NCBI RefSeq assembly: GCF_003672135.1
Contig: NC_039515.1
Coordinates: 7,688,001 to 7,752,000 of the forward strand
Source: Ooceraea biroi
Lineage: Eukaryota; Arthropoda; Insecta; Hymenoptera; Formicidae
Length of the DNA: 64,000 nt
Reading direction: 5' to 3'
The position numbers and the translations under genes are program-made. The notes below the pieces were generated by a model. That model ran no database searches and had not been told where the DNA came from. It was given only the letters and a program-made list of their open reading frames with translations. Of the stretch, positions 23,861 to 35,712 are shown one piece after another; positions within the stretch are counted from its first letter, which is position 1, and each line of letters opens with the position of its first letter.

Positions 23861-24716
23861 CCGCACCCACAGAAAAGATTTCTGGACTTAATGCTATTTA
23901 CTCTTTAATCTATCATAAAATAAGATCGCTATAGCGACAATCATATTTATTATTGAAAAGAAGCATATTTTAATCTTGAATAGAAAATTCGAAAATCTAG
24001 ATTCAAATAATCTTCGTGCTATCTCATTCATTTTCTCAGAAGGATTTAGATACAAATTTGTAGCAAGTTCAAAATATTCTTGATTTAAGAATATTGAGAT
24101 CTAAAAGACATCTTATTTTATTCTTGTAAGAGAATTTGTAGAATCTGCACAAAACGGCCAATATTTATGTGTTGCAATCGAAAATCGGGAAAGTGTTTCT
24201 GTTATTTACAATGAATAAGTGCAATACTCTACAAGAAATATTAAAAGGTATGGAAATGTCTTATCTCGAATCTTATTTCTCAAATAAGTATATTGTATAT
24301 ACTTACTTACATTTCCATATCTTTTAATATTTCTTGCATTGTAAATAACAGAAACACTTTCCCGATTTTCGATCGCAACACATAAATATTGGCCGTTTTA
24401 TCGGAATAAAGGACGCAGAAGCGCCGAGTCGACGAGCGACTGTGAGAAAATGATGCGTCGACATCGACAAAGCCTACTATAAAGTGGCGCTAATATCAAA
24501 TTATTCTACATACAAGAATATACAAGCATAAATTTGTATATGTTACTCTTGTCTCGAGACAGTAAGACAATCTTATTTAATTCGAGAGAGAAGAACAGAA
24601 ATTACTGATTTAAATTAAAAATTGTTTTATTTTCATATTTTTTATACTTGTAATACGATTAAATTAGTCAAGAATATTTTTCGTCTTGTTATCAGAAATC
24701 CTTTCTGAGGGTGCGG
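23861..24716 (+). mobile_element. 856-bp TA-type inverted-repeat element
   Basis: The terminal inverted repeat of 24 bp runs ccgcacccacagaaaagatt at the left and matches the inverse of the right end (cagaaatcctttctgagggt, 24693-24716) with a few mismatches. TA flanks both ends (23859-23860 and 24717-24718). A second copy, inverted, occupies the first 530 bases of the window. A 249-bp palindrome is nested inside at 24151-24399. It has no coding capacity. This is a non-autonomous element probably mobilised by a Tc1/mariner-group transposase, on the basis of the TA duplication alone. Confidence 0.8.
24151..24399. repeat. Nested palindrome inside the 856-bp element
   Basis: The outer arms start aaaacggccaatatttatgt and end in its inverse. 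The arms are about 115 bp, with a 19-base stretch present only in the left arm. The same palindrome fills bases 1-244. It may be an older foldback element that was captured and now travels with the larger one. Confidence 0.7.
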
Positions 24717-24869
24717 TAGCGAGAGATGCGACAGCTTGAGGTTGAATGAGAGAAAATTCGATGAAGAAAAATTAAGGGACTAAAGAAATATTTTCATCTT
24801 GATGATCGGTTAATAATTTCTTTCTTTTGCTAAATAAGAGGTTTTTGATCTCTTATCAGATAATATTAA

Positions 24870-25131
24870 CCCTCCGTCGTGCAACTGTACACTTGAGTGA
24901 CACGCCTGAAACTACGATGGTAAATTTCACCGACAAATTTCAATTTTTCATAAAAAACCTATATTGATCATTCCGGTTTGGCGACTGTCAAAACATGTTC
25001 AGGAACGTTCAAAGAGTCACCCGGAATTTTACCAAATTGTTTAAAGCAGTTATGTGTTAGCAATACATGTATAACACTCAAGTGTACAGTGGGACGATGG
25101 CGTTGTTAAAAAAATGATGGACGACGGAGGG
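24870..25131. mobile_element. piggyBac-like small element (262 bp, TTAA)
   Basis: The element is flanked by TTAA at 24866-24869 and 25132-25135. Its ends read ccctccgtcgt and the exact inverse acgacggaggg. A second inverted pair, acacttgagtg and cactcaagtgt, lies about 20 bp in at the left and about 50 bp in at the right. Ends starting CCC next to TTAA fit the piggyBac superfamily. It has no coding sequence. Confidence 0.8.
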
Positions 25132-25135
25132 TTAA

Positions 25136-28100
25136 TCTGGGTAGTACAAGCAAGAATCTAAAAATGTAATTAAAGATGCGTATATATGCAATTTCTCTTT
25201 GTTAATTAAGATTATCAAGCGATGATGATTGTAAACTATTTTTAATTAAATTTTGATAAGAAAGTTTACTTAGTTTTAATGAGAAATTCTAATATACGTT
25301 CATATATTGTTTATATATTGTTCAAGCTCTTATTTGCCCAGATTAATATGGTCCTTTCTTTCTTTTCTAGGAGGAATTAAATTGGGAGATATCGATGATG
25401 CTGGACTTACAGACTTGAGGAAGGCGCCTCTGTGTCTATACATGGTGTTATGCTGCGACTTGCTTGCATGCTTGTGCAGCATGTTCAGTCCTCGGTCGAC
25501 ACTCATTCATGAAACGATCGACAGTGCTTTCAAGGAGATTCGAACAGCTGAGGAAAACTCGAGAACGACGAGCTCGCACACTCCTCACAAGCGATCACAA
25601 TTCGTTCACGATTCGTTGATGTTCACGTTCTCGTATCTGAATGAATTTGTTTATGTAGAGACTCAGACAGTTATGAGAGTACGGCTCACGCTCGACTCAA
25701 AGTCCATTGAATCGCGCGGCCAACTCCTTCATCAGATTATAATCATCAAACTATTATAAAAAATATAAATGAAATAAACAAAACAAAACAAAGAAAGATA
25801 AAATAAAATAGAATAAGATTACAGATCTATCTTGAAATTTTGCAGAATTGACACCAAATTGAATTTAAATTCTATTTTTAATTTCAAGAATAGAATCTTT
25901 AATTTTATCTTTAATTAATCAACTGACAATTTATCTCATCGCTACGTTTCTGTATCGCAAATATCAGGCTGCGTTGACGCAAGAAATAACGCTAACTCGT
26001 TTCCCACGACACGCAAGATCAACACAGAATAATCTCACGATATGCCAGCACGCTGTAATTTATTGACGTGGTGGAGCGAGTGACGATAAGGCGTCCCATA
26101 GATCGCGTTATCGATCCAACTCGATTCGATCTCCCGTAACTACTCGGAATTTTTGTCGCACGAGATTCAAGGCCAAGAACCCGTTCATTTAATCTCTCGG
26201 GATGATGTCGCTGGCATTTTATCAGTGCACTGAAAAAGATCACGCGTAGCCATCGATAAAAATATTATCACACGAAGCGAGAGTTCCGTGTTTCAATCGA
26301 ACATAAATCAATACATAATCTGCATGATGAATTCGAGAGGAGTAGTACAACAAAAATGACAACAGATTCTTCGAGCTTGCAAATGAGAATAGAAATTGTT
26401 TGAGAAACGCTATAAAGTGCGACATTTAAAATTAAAATATTGATAATTTACATCGAAGTATTTTAGATTTCAAAATTAAAATCATTTTCGAGAACAGAGA
26501 AATCAGGACGAAATAGTGACCACTTCGCGCTTCGCGGAACTATCGTTATCGATATTTGGATCTTGGAGCAACAATAATTTTTTCCGTGACAGCTGTTTAA
26601 ACACGTCGGCTTATTTACGCGCGCAAAGAATTCCTGCAATGCGAGTAAACGCGAGTGTAACAGACGTTTTCCCAAGTGCTTCGGAGAAGCTAATGTATAA
26701 TTGCCACGAGCGTATCGCAACTCTCAATCGACATAGTCTCGATCGATGTAAACGCGAAACTGTCTTCGACTTTTAAGAAGAATGAAAATAACATTCAACA
26801 CATTGCAAAATTTTACAGACCTTGATAGTTTTTAATTATTATTATTATAATTTTTAATTATTATAATTTTTCTTTTATCTCTCATTGAAATTATCTGGCG
26901 TTACTCTCGCGTTGATGATAAGACACAATATCCTTTGTCTTCCATTGTCATTTTGTGAAAGATTATTCATACAGATTACGTCATCCATAACACATCTCAC
27001 GTTCTCAAAAATGTTTTAAAATTTTGTCGCGATGAATTTTTGGAAAAGAGATCGAGGATCGATCTGAGGATCGAAAGAATTGGAAACGTCAGTTTTATTT
27101 TCGCAGGAAAGTCGTATAATCGTAGTATAATCGGTTTCATAACCGATGACGACTCGAAGATGCATCAAAGAGGCGCGGTTTTTTTTTATCTTGTAAATCA
27201 CCGCCTGTTCCCCTTATGTGCAACCTACGCGACGACGTAACGCGGACTTTTATGCGATCATCGCACGTGACGTCGCAATTCTAAATGACGTCGGCGAGGT
27301 AACTCCGTTAATCTTTGATCTTGCGTGACATAATCTTTGCGATAGAGAAACATTGCCACGATTAATTAATTATCAAATTAATTCGAATCAACTTCTGCCG
27401 GATACCAAGTATCGTTTTTAGTCGTGATTTACTGTTATACATTAATTGATTATTTAAAATTACTTTTAAAAATCATGCCATGCCAATCTCGCCGTTGCTC
27501 ATCGGTAGTTTTCTTCGACACTCGCTTCGTCGAGATTGCGTAATTTATGAACTGTGCTCGGATCACGAGATCGTCACAGAAAAACTCAACACTCCGAGGA
27601 AACGGTCTCATGGAGATGCTCGCTGCGCGGAAGTCACGAATGCACTGGCGATTCGCCGGCGCGATCTCCCGATATCGTATCATCGGCCCGGCATGATGAT
27701 TCACGCATCCACTGTCAACGGAGTCGGCGCGTCTACTGACGATGACGACCTTTCGGTGACAAGATGGACACGCCATCGCGATAGCCATGCTAGAGGTAAT
27801 GCTGATGATCGGGGATCAGCTGGTTTCATAATGACTAGAGGCAGAGGAGGAGGGGACCGGCAAGTGTCAGCTGAGGTGAGAAAACAGTAATGGATTCGAG
27901 GAATAGACACCTGAACAGATCTCATTTTCTTGATCACTTGTGAAATAATGGAAAATTGATAAGAATACAATTATCGGATGAGGTCACACAGTATTTTACA
28001 AATTACTTCGAAGAGAAAAAAATGTAATAGACATGTGCAATAGAAGCAATTAGATTCAATGACAAAATTTGATTTTTCATATGACTCCTCTTCCTTTTCC

Positions 28101-28579
28101 TAGTAAATTCTTTGCAATTGTTTCTTATGTCGTACTTTTACTATAGTCTTCTTCTCATTCAACTTTAAGTAAACATTACTTACAAGGCAAGGTGACGTTA
28201 ATTTTCCGAGTTTCCTTCTCGTTAGCTATCAAACAGTTGCAAACGCACAACTACTGGTCCATTCGCTCGACGGTGACGTAACCGGTATTATTCACGGTGC
28301 TGTGTCAATCTTCCAATTGCATCTGCATGTTGATAGACCGTGAATCTGCCTGGCTTCAATCCCACTGAATGGGCCCTCGTAATAGGTACCTTTCGAGAAT
28401 CGTACGCATGCGATGAGTCACACGCGTGCAGGTGAGGCAAGAGCAAAAGAGACGACGGGGATGGTACTTAAGTGTGCAAATACGAACAAATGTACGGTCT
28501 CTTCGTCGAAGAAATTTCCCAAATGAACAATGCGGTCTGATAAAATAGTGTTCTCAGAAGGAAGTTGTTGGAACCTGTC
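25136..28579. other. No supported gene
   Basis: A plus-strand open frame of 150 codons at 25307-25759 follows a fair acceptor (tttcttttctag, ending 25370). Another at 27480-27890 ends near a donor-like GAG-GTGAGA at about 27870. Neither matches a known family and both could be chance, so no gene is called. The rest is AT-rich spacer. Confidence 0.45.
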
Positions 28580-28686
28580 CTTCTTGGTAAGTTTTACCTG
28601 ACAGGTACTATATCCTTAACTCTTTTTTAGGATTATCTGAAAAGAGACAAAGATACGCTACCTGTCGGGTAAAGCTTACCAAGAAG
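28580..28686. repeat. Inverted repeat (28-bp arms)
   Basis: The arms 28580-28607 (cttcttggtaagttttacct...) and 28659-28686 are inverted copies with about two mismatches, 51 bp apart. The pair sits just left of a mariner insertion. It is possibly a small foldback element or an RNA hairpin. Confidence 0.65.
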
Positions 28687-28780
28687 TTGGAACAATCGGC
28701 CCTCAATGAAGGAAAAATGCCAATAAACATTGTTTCAGTGATCCGTTTTTTGGGCCCATCAGGTAACGATAACTATTATA

Positions 28781-30065
28781 TTGGGTCGTCCGGAAAGTTC
28801 GTGCCGATTTTTAATAGATGGCGTTGGAACATGTCTCAATATATCAATGTTATTGAAAACATACGATTTATATACATATGCTTAAAGGTGACATTTCAAC
28901 GCATCTTTAGGAAAAAAGTTGTTTCAGATTAATTGATTCGTGTCAGTTTTGTACTCTTTTCAAGATGGAAGAAAACAAAGAACATTTTAGACACTTGATG
29001 CTTTTCTATTACCGGAAAGGCAAAAATGCCTCACAAGCAACAAATTCGATATGTTCTGTTTACGGAGAAGGCGCTTTAGCTGAAAGAACCGTACGTAAGT
29101 GGTTCGCTAAGTTTAGAGCTGGTGATTTTAACCTTAAGGACCAAGAACACTCGGGCAGACCTCTACTACTGATGATGACCAAATCAAGACACTGATCGAG
29201 AATAACCCGCGCTACACGACACGTGAATTAGCAGAGATACTGAAAATATCGAAAACCACTGTCCACGATCATGTAGTGAAGCTTGGTTACGTAAGTCGCT
29301 ATGATGTATGGGTTCCGCATAATTTGGCCGAAAAAATTTAATGGATCGCATTTCCATCTGCGACTCGCTGTACAAGCGCAACGAAAACGTACCATTTTTG
29401 AAGCAATTAGTGACGGGTGACGAAAAATGGATCATTTACAACAATGTAGAACGAAAAAGATCCTGGGGTAAGCGAAATGAACCAGCATTAACCACTCCGA
29501 AAGCTGGCCTTCATCCAAAAAAAGTCATGCTCTGCGTCTGGTGGGATTGGAAAGGAATCCTATATCATGAGCTCCTACCACACAACCAAACGATAAATGC
29601 AGATAAGTACTGCTCGCAACTGGACGAATTAAAGACAGCGATTCAGGAAAAACGTCCAGAATTAGCTAATAGGAAGGGCGTCGTGTTCCATCAGGACAAT
29701 GCCAGACCTCATGTTTCTTTGACTACCCGACAAAAATTGTTGGAGTTTGGCTGGGATGTGCTACCTCGCCCACCGTATTCACCAGACATTGCACCTTCAG
29801 ACTTTCACTTATTTAGGTCTTTGCAAAATTCTCTTAGCGGCAAGAACTTCAACTCTTTGATCGACATAAAAAACCACCTTGAGGAGTTTTTCGCCGAGAA
29901 ACCTAAGAAGTTCTGGGAGAATGGAATCTTCCAGTTGCGTGAAAGATGGACAAAGGTTGTGAAACAAAACGGTGCATACATAAGTCAATAAATATTTATC
30001 GACATAAAAAGATGTTGCCTTTGAATTTTCCTTCAAAATCGGCACGAACTTTCCGGACGACCCAA
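28781..30065 (+). mobile_element. Mariner transposon, 1285 bp (ttgggtcgtccggaaag ends)
   Basis: TA duplications lie at 28779-28780 and 30066-30067. The terminal inverted repeats begin ttgggtcgtccggaaagttc. It is nearly identical to the inverted copy at 38677-39962. The ends differ from those of the mariner at 15312, so this is a separate lineage. Confidence 0.9.
28965..29991 (+). pseudogene. Mariner transposase, two frameshifts
   Basis: The start ATG at 28965 gives MEENKEHFRHLMLFYYRKGK, followed by the helix-turn-helix region. A one-base deletion at about 29160 (missing a C relative to the copy at 38677) shifts the frame before the second helix-turn-helix. A second single-base shortfall in a run of six A at about 29331-29337 shifts it again, and the frame resumes as MDRISICDSLYKRNENVPF. 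The catalytic motifs TGDEKWI, HQDNARPH and PDIAPSDFHLF are intact with 34 residues between the second and third Asp. Repaired length would be about 342 residues, normal for mariner. As it stands it is not functional. Confidence 0.9.
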
Positions 30066-30067
30066 TA

Positions 30068-33000
30068 ATAATGGATTAAGATTTATATACTTGCAGATGT
30101 TTTTCTTGTACAAATGTTGTACAGCTCTCATAATTTTGCGTAAGCGTATCGGCGGTTTCAAAGTTTTCGCAATTCCCGATATGGCATCGTGCGTGGCGTC
30201 TCGTTAATCATGCCATCGTTATTCCCGGATACCTGGAATCGCAGCTCGATTAACATGTCGTCCGTCCGCGCGTCGTGTCGTCGCCGACGTAATCGATATC
30301 CGGTCTGGTTCGAGGCTAGAGCGGGACGTAATCTCACGCCATATAAAGTGTCATTATCGGCGCGCGCCACGCGCCATCGTTTCCTCTTATTAGCCGCAGT
30401 TACACCCGGAGCTGCGAGTAACCGCTGGTCCATTCATCCGACTGATGATGTAACCGTGACCGTACTACTGCGTGCCGCTGAATTGGATGGACAAAATCAG
30501 GGATGCTAAATGCGGGATGCATCATCGATGATGCAACTACTGCTTTGACGGAAACTTCTCGCGAGAACGTGATTTTTAAATTCTACTTATGGAAAACGCC
30601 TTCTCTCCTCGACAAAAATCGTTTATTTTGGTTTGAAATATTCAGCATAAAATATTTAGAAAAGTATTTATTACTTATTTCTACTTTTTAATTTCTTTTC
30701 CATTTTTTATTTTATATTTGACACATTTTGTGATATTTTAAATATGATATGTAAGGTACTAGAAATCGAATCAAATATTAATTTTATTGTGTCTTTTATA
30801 AATTTTAGATAATCATAATTAATTCAATCAGATAAGAAATTATCACTTTGCGAAACTTGAGAAATAAGATTCAAGTTTCTGAGAGATATGTACATTTTTA
30901 ATAAAATGGTACGATATCGCAAAAATAAAACATACAAGCACACATCTCTTATCATTTACATAAATTTTCATGTATTTTTATCCAAGATTCCTGCTTGCTC
31001 GCGATGTCCGTTAGGAAATTCAGGAAAGCTGGAGCCCTGAACTTGGACTCGAGAAGGACGACTAAGAAATGTGACACGATTGTCGCGTCTCGGTCTAGTG
31101 ACTCACTTTCGAGTGTCAAGGATGTCACGATTCTTGCTGAAGCCACGATCTCTGAGAAACCGTAAATCCTCGCTTACTCAACGAGCTTCGTAAGTCACCG
31201 TTGCAGGAAGAAGTTCTCCGATTCAGACGAAACCGTAACAAAGATACCGCGCGCAACGTAAGCGAGTAAAAACAAAATTGGTTTCACAAAATTAGAACCG
31301 ATTCATCCATGAAGCGAAACTCAACTTGTCACTTTTAAAAATAGTGACTAACCATACTTCAATCCGAATCGCTTCTATCGATATTTTCGATCGTGCGATC
31401 GATCCGTTGCTTAATATTATTACTGATTAATCGATTACGTGTCTTTACAAGTTGAATAGTGAAGGAACGAAGTGCTGTTTGTGTACACAAAACTTAAAAA
31501 CATTTTACAAGTTTTGTAAAATTCTTTCATGAATAAATTTCTTGTTTCTCGCTATGAAATATAGGCATGTTTTGTAATGACAAAAACAATTCATTAAAAC
31601 ATTTCACAAAACGAATTGAATACAAATTCAGTTTTCAGTCTAATATATAATTACCAAATGAAGTATTAGATATAAAAAAGTTGCTAAATTGCTCAATTAT
31701 AAATATTCAAGGAGAGTAAATCAATTATCTGTCAAGGATATCGCTTCGCATAAATTCCCTATTAGTATAACGATTTAATTTGCTAGAAATTAGCCAGGAA
31801 CGATAATAGTCACAAGAATACCTCGGCTATTTGAGTTGATTTAACGATCTACGTATGGATCCGAATAGCTTCACAAATATTCGCGTGAGAAGAGCCGAAG
31901 ATTAAAGAATACAAGAAAGAGAAACAGAGAGAAACAAAAAGAGAAAGAGAAAATAGGAGAGGGATCACTTCCCAGGCTCGATTGGTCCGAATGTTTCGCA
32001 TAGCATCCGGTGCGTCGAACTTCTCTCTTTCTCTCCCTCTGTCTTTCTCTTTCTCACAGATCTAAAAATCGCGCCAATAGGCAGGCAGGCAGGCAGGCAG
32101 GCAGGTCTGCTCTATTAGAATACCGGGCATAACTCGGGACTTGCGAGGATGTACCTGGTTTCTCTTTTCTTTCCTTTTTTTCATCGTCGCGAGCGAGACG
32201 TTTACCGCCGCCCCGAGAATTTCCATTCTCGGCTGGATAATTATCTCCGATGTAGCAAGGTTCAGCGAGGATGTGCTCTCCCGCCCGTTGCACTCTTCTC
32301 TCGCACGCTTGTGTGGATATATTAAACCTTCCTCCTTTCGTGAATTAAGAAAACAGCCTCGCTGTCGTCGTGGTATACATATAAGTATGATGGAAATTAA
32401 TTTTATCGAATAAATGGCTATCTAATAACGAGTTATAAGAAACATATACAAATAAATATACTTGATAAAGAGAGAATGAAAGCAATAGGCATAAATAACG
32501 CAAAAATTAATATAATTTATGTCTGATCATTAATCTTTTCAGTTGCTTACTAAAAGTATTAATTGTGGTTAATTTATATGTACAATTCTATAAAAGTGAT
32601 TTATATTATGCTAATATTTTATAGAGAAAACAAATTTGCTTGAAAAATTACTATAGAGATTCAGAGCATCACATTTCGTGCATACTTAATTTAATTTACA
32701 TAATACTTACATTCCTTTATTTACAACAAAAGAAACATGTTCTCGACGATAATTAAGCAACAAATCGCATAATAAAATTGATATAATATCTGCATCGTTA
32801 TTTGCTTATTGTTTGTGTTATTTTCACTTTTTCATTTTTGCGACACTATACTTCGAGAGATAAAAGGAATAAGCGAAAAGGGGTGCAACGTCCACGCGGT
32901 AATTCGCTTTGAACGTGGTTGTGATGCTTCTCGCGAAAGTTTAATTTAACCATTGCACGGTTCTGCGCACACTTAAAAGCGCATCAACTTCCTAGCCGAT

Positions 33001-33397
33001 GTACCCTGCTCCTCCACGCACATTGCGTGGATCTAAATCGAGACGCACTTCAATCAACCGGTCGGTAGACGCAACGTTGCAACACGTCCGCAACTAAACT
33101 TAAACGCTCGACGAACTTAACGGAAGCCGCCATGCTAAACTGACAGCGCGAAAATCACGTAACATAAAATGCAATGTATATTCAGTAATGTGAACATTAT
33201 AACTGACGTTTTCAAGATAACGGAGAGTTTCGTTTTCTCTCGTTAAGTCTCGTTGCAATTTATGCGTGTAAAAGTTTCTGTATTTTATGTTTAGTCTTCC
33301 TACGTCTTCTCCAAGAAAATTCTTTAAATTTAATATAGTTTTGCTCTTGTGTGGTCTTGTGTCTTCTGAAGCATCGACATTAATCTTTTTTTATTAA
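30068..33397. other. No supported gene; purine/pyrimidine tracts and a tetranucleotide repeat
   Basis: This is spacer with a GC-richer patch at 30150-30500 carrying overlapping frames. A purine-rich block at about 31905-31965 is followed by a pyrimidine-rich block at about 32019-32055 that could pair with it. A (GGCA) repeat lies at 32080-32105. The remainder is AT-rich. Confidence 0.5.
32080..32105 (+). repeat. (GGCA)n microsatellite
   Basis: There are about six and a half tandem copies of a GGCA unit. Confidence 0.9.
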
Positions 33398-33399
33398 TA

Positions 33400-34311
33400 G
33401 AGGAGAATCCCCTATTATGAGATATGCTCCTAATATGGGATACTGGAGTTTCTGCTAAACTAGTGAGTACCATCTGTTAATTCCACCATAAACTTATTAC
33501 TCTTGGTGTAAAATGTATTTAGTGAAAAATTCATTGTTCGTTATTGCGTTTAGCCTTTGCAAGAAAAGGTTTGTGAAATTGTGAACATGTCAAAGGAACT
33601 TGAGGTAAGTCTTTAAACCTTGTGTATTACATAATAAAGAAATGGTTGGCAATAAATTCAGTATGCAATGATAGGAGTAGAATCGTAGTAACAGGAAAAT
33701 ACGCGATTTGTTGAATTGCTTAATTGTAGAAGTTAGATTTCATGATCGCGGAACCGCTAGGCGCGTGGCTCGTATAATGAGATATTCAGGGTACTCTTAA
33801 TATGAGATCATTATTGCTCGAATATGAAGATTATGTAGTGTAATAAAAAGAAAGAAAATACTACGTTAAGGTTAAAGAAAAGTTAATACGAATTTATATT
33901 ACGAATTTTTGTGTATTTAATTTTTATAGAATCTGACTATGGAGGTTAGAGAAACGAGGAAGCGTTGACAGTGGAATCGTGTAGATTTGGCGAAGGCTGT
34001 GGCAGCAGTATTTTTATAAAAATATCTAATAAAGTTTTTTACTTGCAATACTGATGTATTTTGCACTTTTAACACCGATTTCTCGAGGTATCTTATATTA
34101 GAAGCACACTTTCTCGATCCTGCGTAAAGCTCTTTTTTCAAATTTTTTTAATTTTCAGAAAAAATAATATTTAAATTCGATTTTTCATTTGACCAACCTA
34201 AAGCTTATTAAATTCTCTTCAAGAGAACGTATTACATTTTTAAATTCTGCCTGTAGATTTCCTTACATTCGGCAAAATCGATATGGTATCTCATAATCGG
34301 GGACTTTCCTC
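33400..34311 (+). mobile_element. Pogo-type deletion derivative, copy 3 (912 bp)
   Basis: TA lies at 33398-33399 and 34312-34313, with the same ends as the other copies. The mini-gene is broken here: CGT-CGA has become CGT-TGA in the second exon, giving a stop, and the Glu of NRED is also altered. It carries more substitutions than the other copies (for example tatgggatactgg near the left end), so it is probably older or relaxed. Confidence 0.85.
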
Positions 34312-34313
34312 TA

Positions 34314-34984
34314 TAACAATTAATTATTAATTAATATCTTCGAAACATCATCCGACACAATGATTGAACTGCTCCTTGTGTAAAATCGACGCGAGAATTT
34401 CCGAAAAAGAAGGATCAAAGCTTACGCAAACACCCTAAAACGCTTTACGTTTTCGGACGCGTTTCATTCCGGATCCTTGTCTCGTTTCGAGACTTTGATG
34501 CGCACCGGACGATTTTCCAGTCGGCATAATCGAGTCTTGTGCAATCCGAACTACGACGTAATGATACAAAATGAGCTTCGTAAACACACGTTCACACACG
34601 TAACTATCTGTTCGCGGCGCTTGCTATGATTCACAGCACTTTATCTCACTCGGAGGGGTACTTATGCACGTGGTTTTCTTCGAGGCGGCGATAAGGCAGA
34701 CGCGCGCGGGCATGAGATGGCGAATAATATTTTCATCCGCATCGCTATTTACGGTGACGGCGGCGGCTCTTGCTTGGAAAGGGACGATCCGTCTTTGCGC
34801 GCGAGCCTCGTTAGTGCTCGGCGAGGGCAGAGAGCGAAGAAGAGAGGGAGGAAGGTTGAGTCATTGGGTATTTTTCGTTAATTATCTCGCCACGTCGAGC
34901 GACTTAATTGCCCGCCGCCGCTCTCGAATTTCCGCGCGATAACGCGCCGCGCGCATTTATCTCGCGGATTCTCGCGAGGAACGC
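34314..34984. other. No supported gene
   Basis: This spacer is moderately CpG-rich toward the right. The frame at 34664-34942 lacks any domain. Confidence 0.5.
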
Positions 34985-34988
34985 TTAA

Positions 34989-35708
34989 GGGGGGAGCCTG
35001 CTTTAGAACGCTGAAAATAAGGTATATTTTACGAATTTTGTTTGGAGAAACTATACGCGGATCATTATAAAACTTTGATGCATTTATTAGTACATGTTTA
35101 AAGATAAACAAAATTATTTTTTTATTTGAATATATCGCTTGTAGAGGTCGTCCTGGAGAAATCTTAGTGCAGCCGCGTCGCCGGCATTGCAAATTGCTGA
35201 GCATTCTCCTGCCTCCAAATTTCGTCTAAACTGAAAAATTGAAATATGTTCTCGTTATTTATGAATTCCCATCGTCGATGAACCAAAGAGAGAAGAAAAA
35301 AGTTGAAAAGTGCCAAAATGGTGGAGCTTAGAACACAAAAGTACGATTTTTAGGCAAAGTTTTGGAACTTTTTCATGCAAAAATAATTGTTTAACTTAAT
35401 GTTTTTATGAATATTAAAGGTTCATCGACGATGGGAATTCATAAATAACGAGAAAATATTTCAATTTTTCAGTTTGGATGAAATTTGGAGGCAGGAGAAT
35501 GCTCACCACTTTACAATGCCGGCTGCACTAAGATGCCTCCAGGACGACCTCTACAGGCGATATATTCAAATAAAAAAATAATTTTTTTTATCTTTAAACA
35601 TGTACTAATAAATGCATCAAAGTTTTATAATGATCCGCTGTATAGTTTCTCCAAAACAATTCGTAAAATTATACCTTATTTTCAACGTTCTAAAAGCAGG
35701 CTCCCCCC
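34989..35708. mobile_element. TTAA-flanked foldback element, copy B (720 bp)
   Basis: TTAA lies at 34985-34988 and 35709-35712. The layout matches copy A: long inverted arms beginning ggggggagcctgctttagaa and a central spacer of about 130 bp. It differs from copy A by scattered substitutions and small indels. The arm-derived open frames at 34878-35204 and 35485-35712 are not genes. Confidence 0.85.
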
Positions 35709-35712
35709 TTAA

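Noticed and set aside
25307..25759. 150-codon plus frame after a fair acceptor at 25370
   Set aside because: No family match, no donor or partner exon, and another frame is equally open at the acceptor.
29331..29341. Programmed -1 frameshift at the A run in the mariner transposase
   Set aside because: The zero-frame codons do not match a standard slippery heptamer, and mariner transposases are normally a single frame; a shared one-base loss is simpler.
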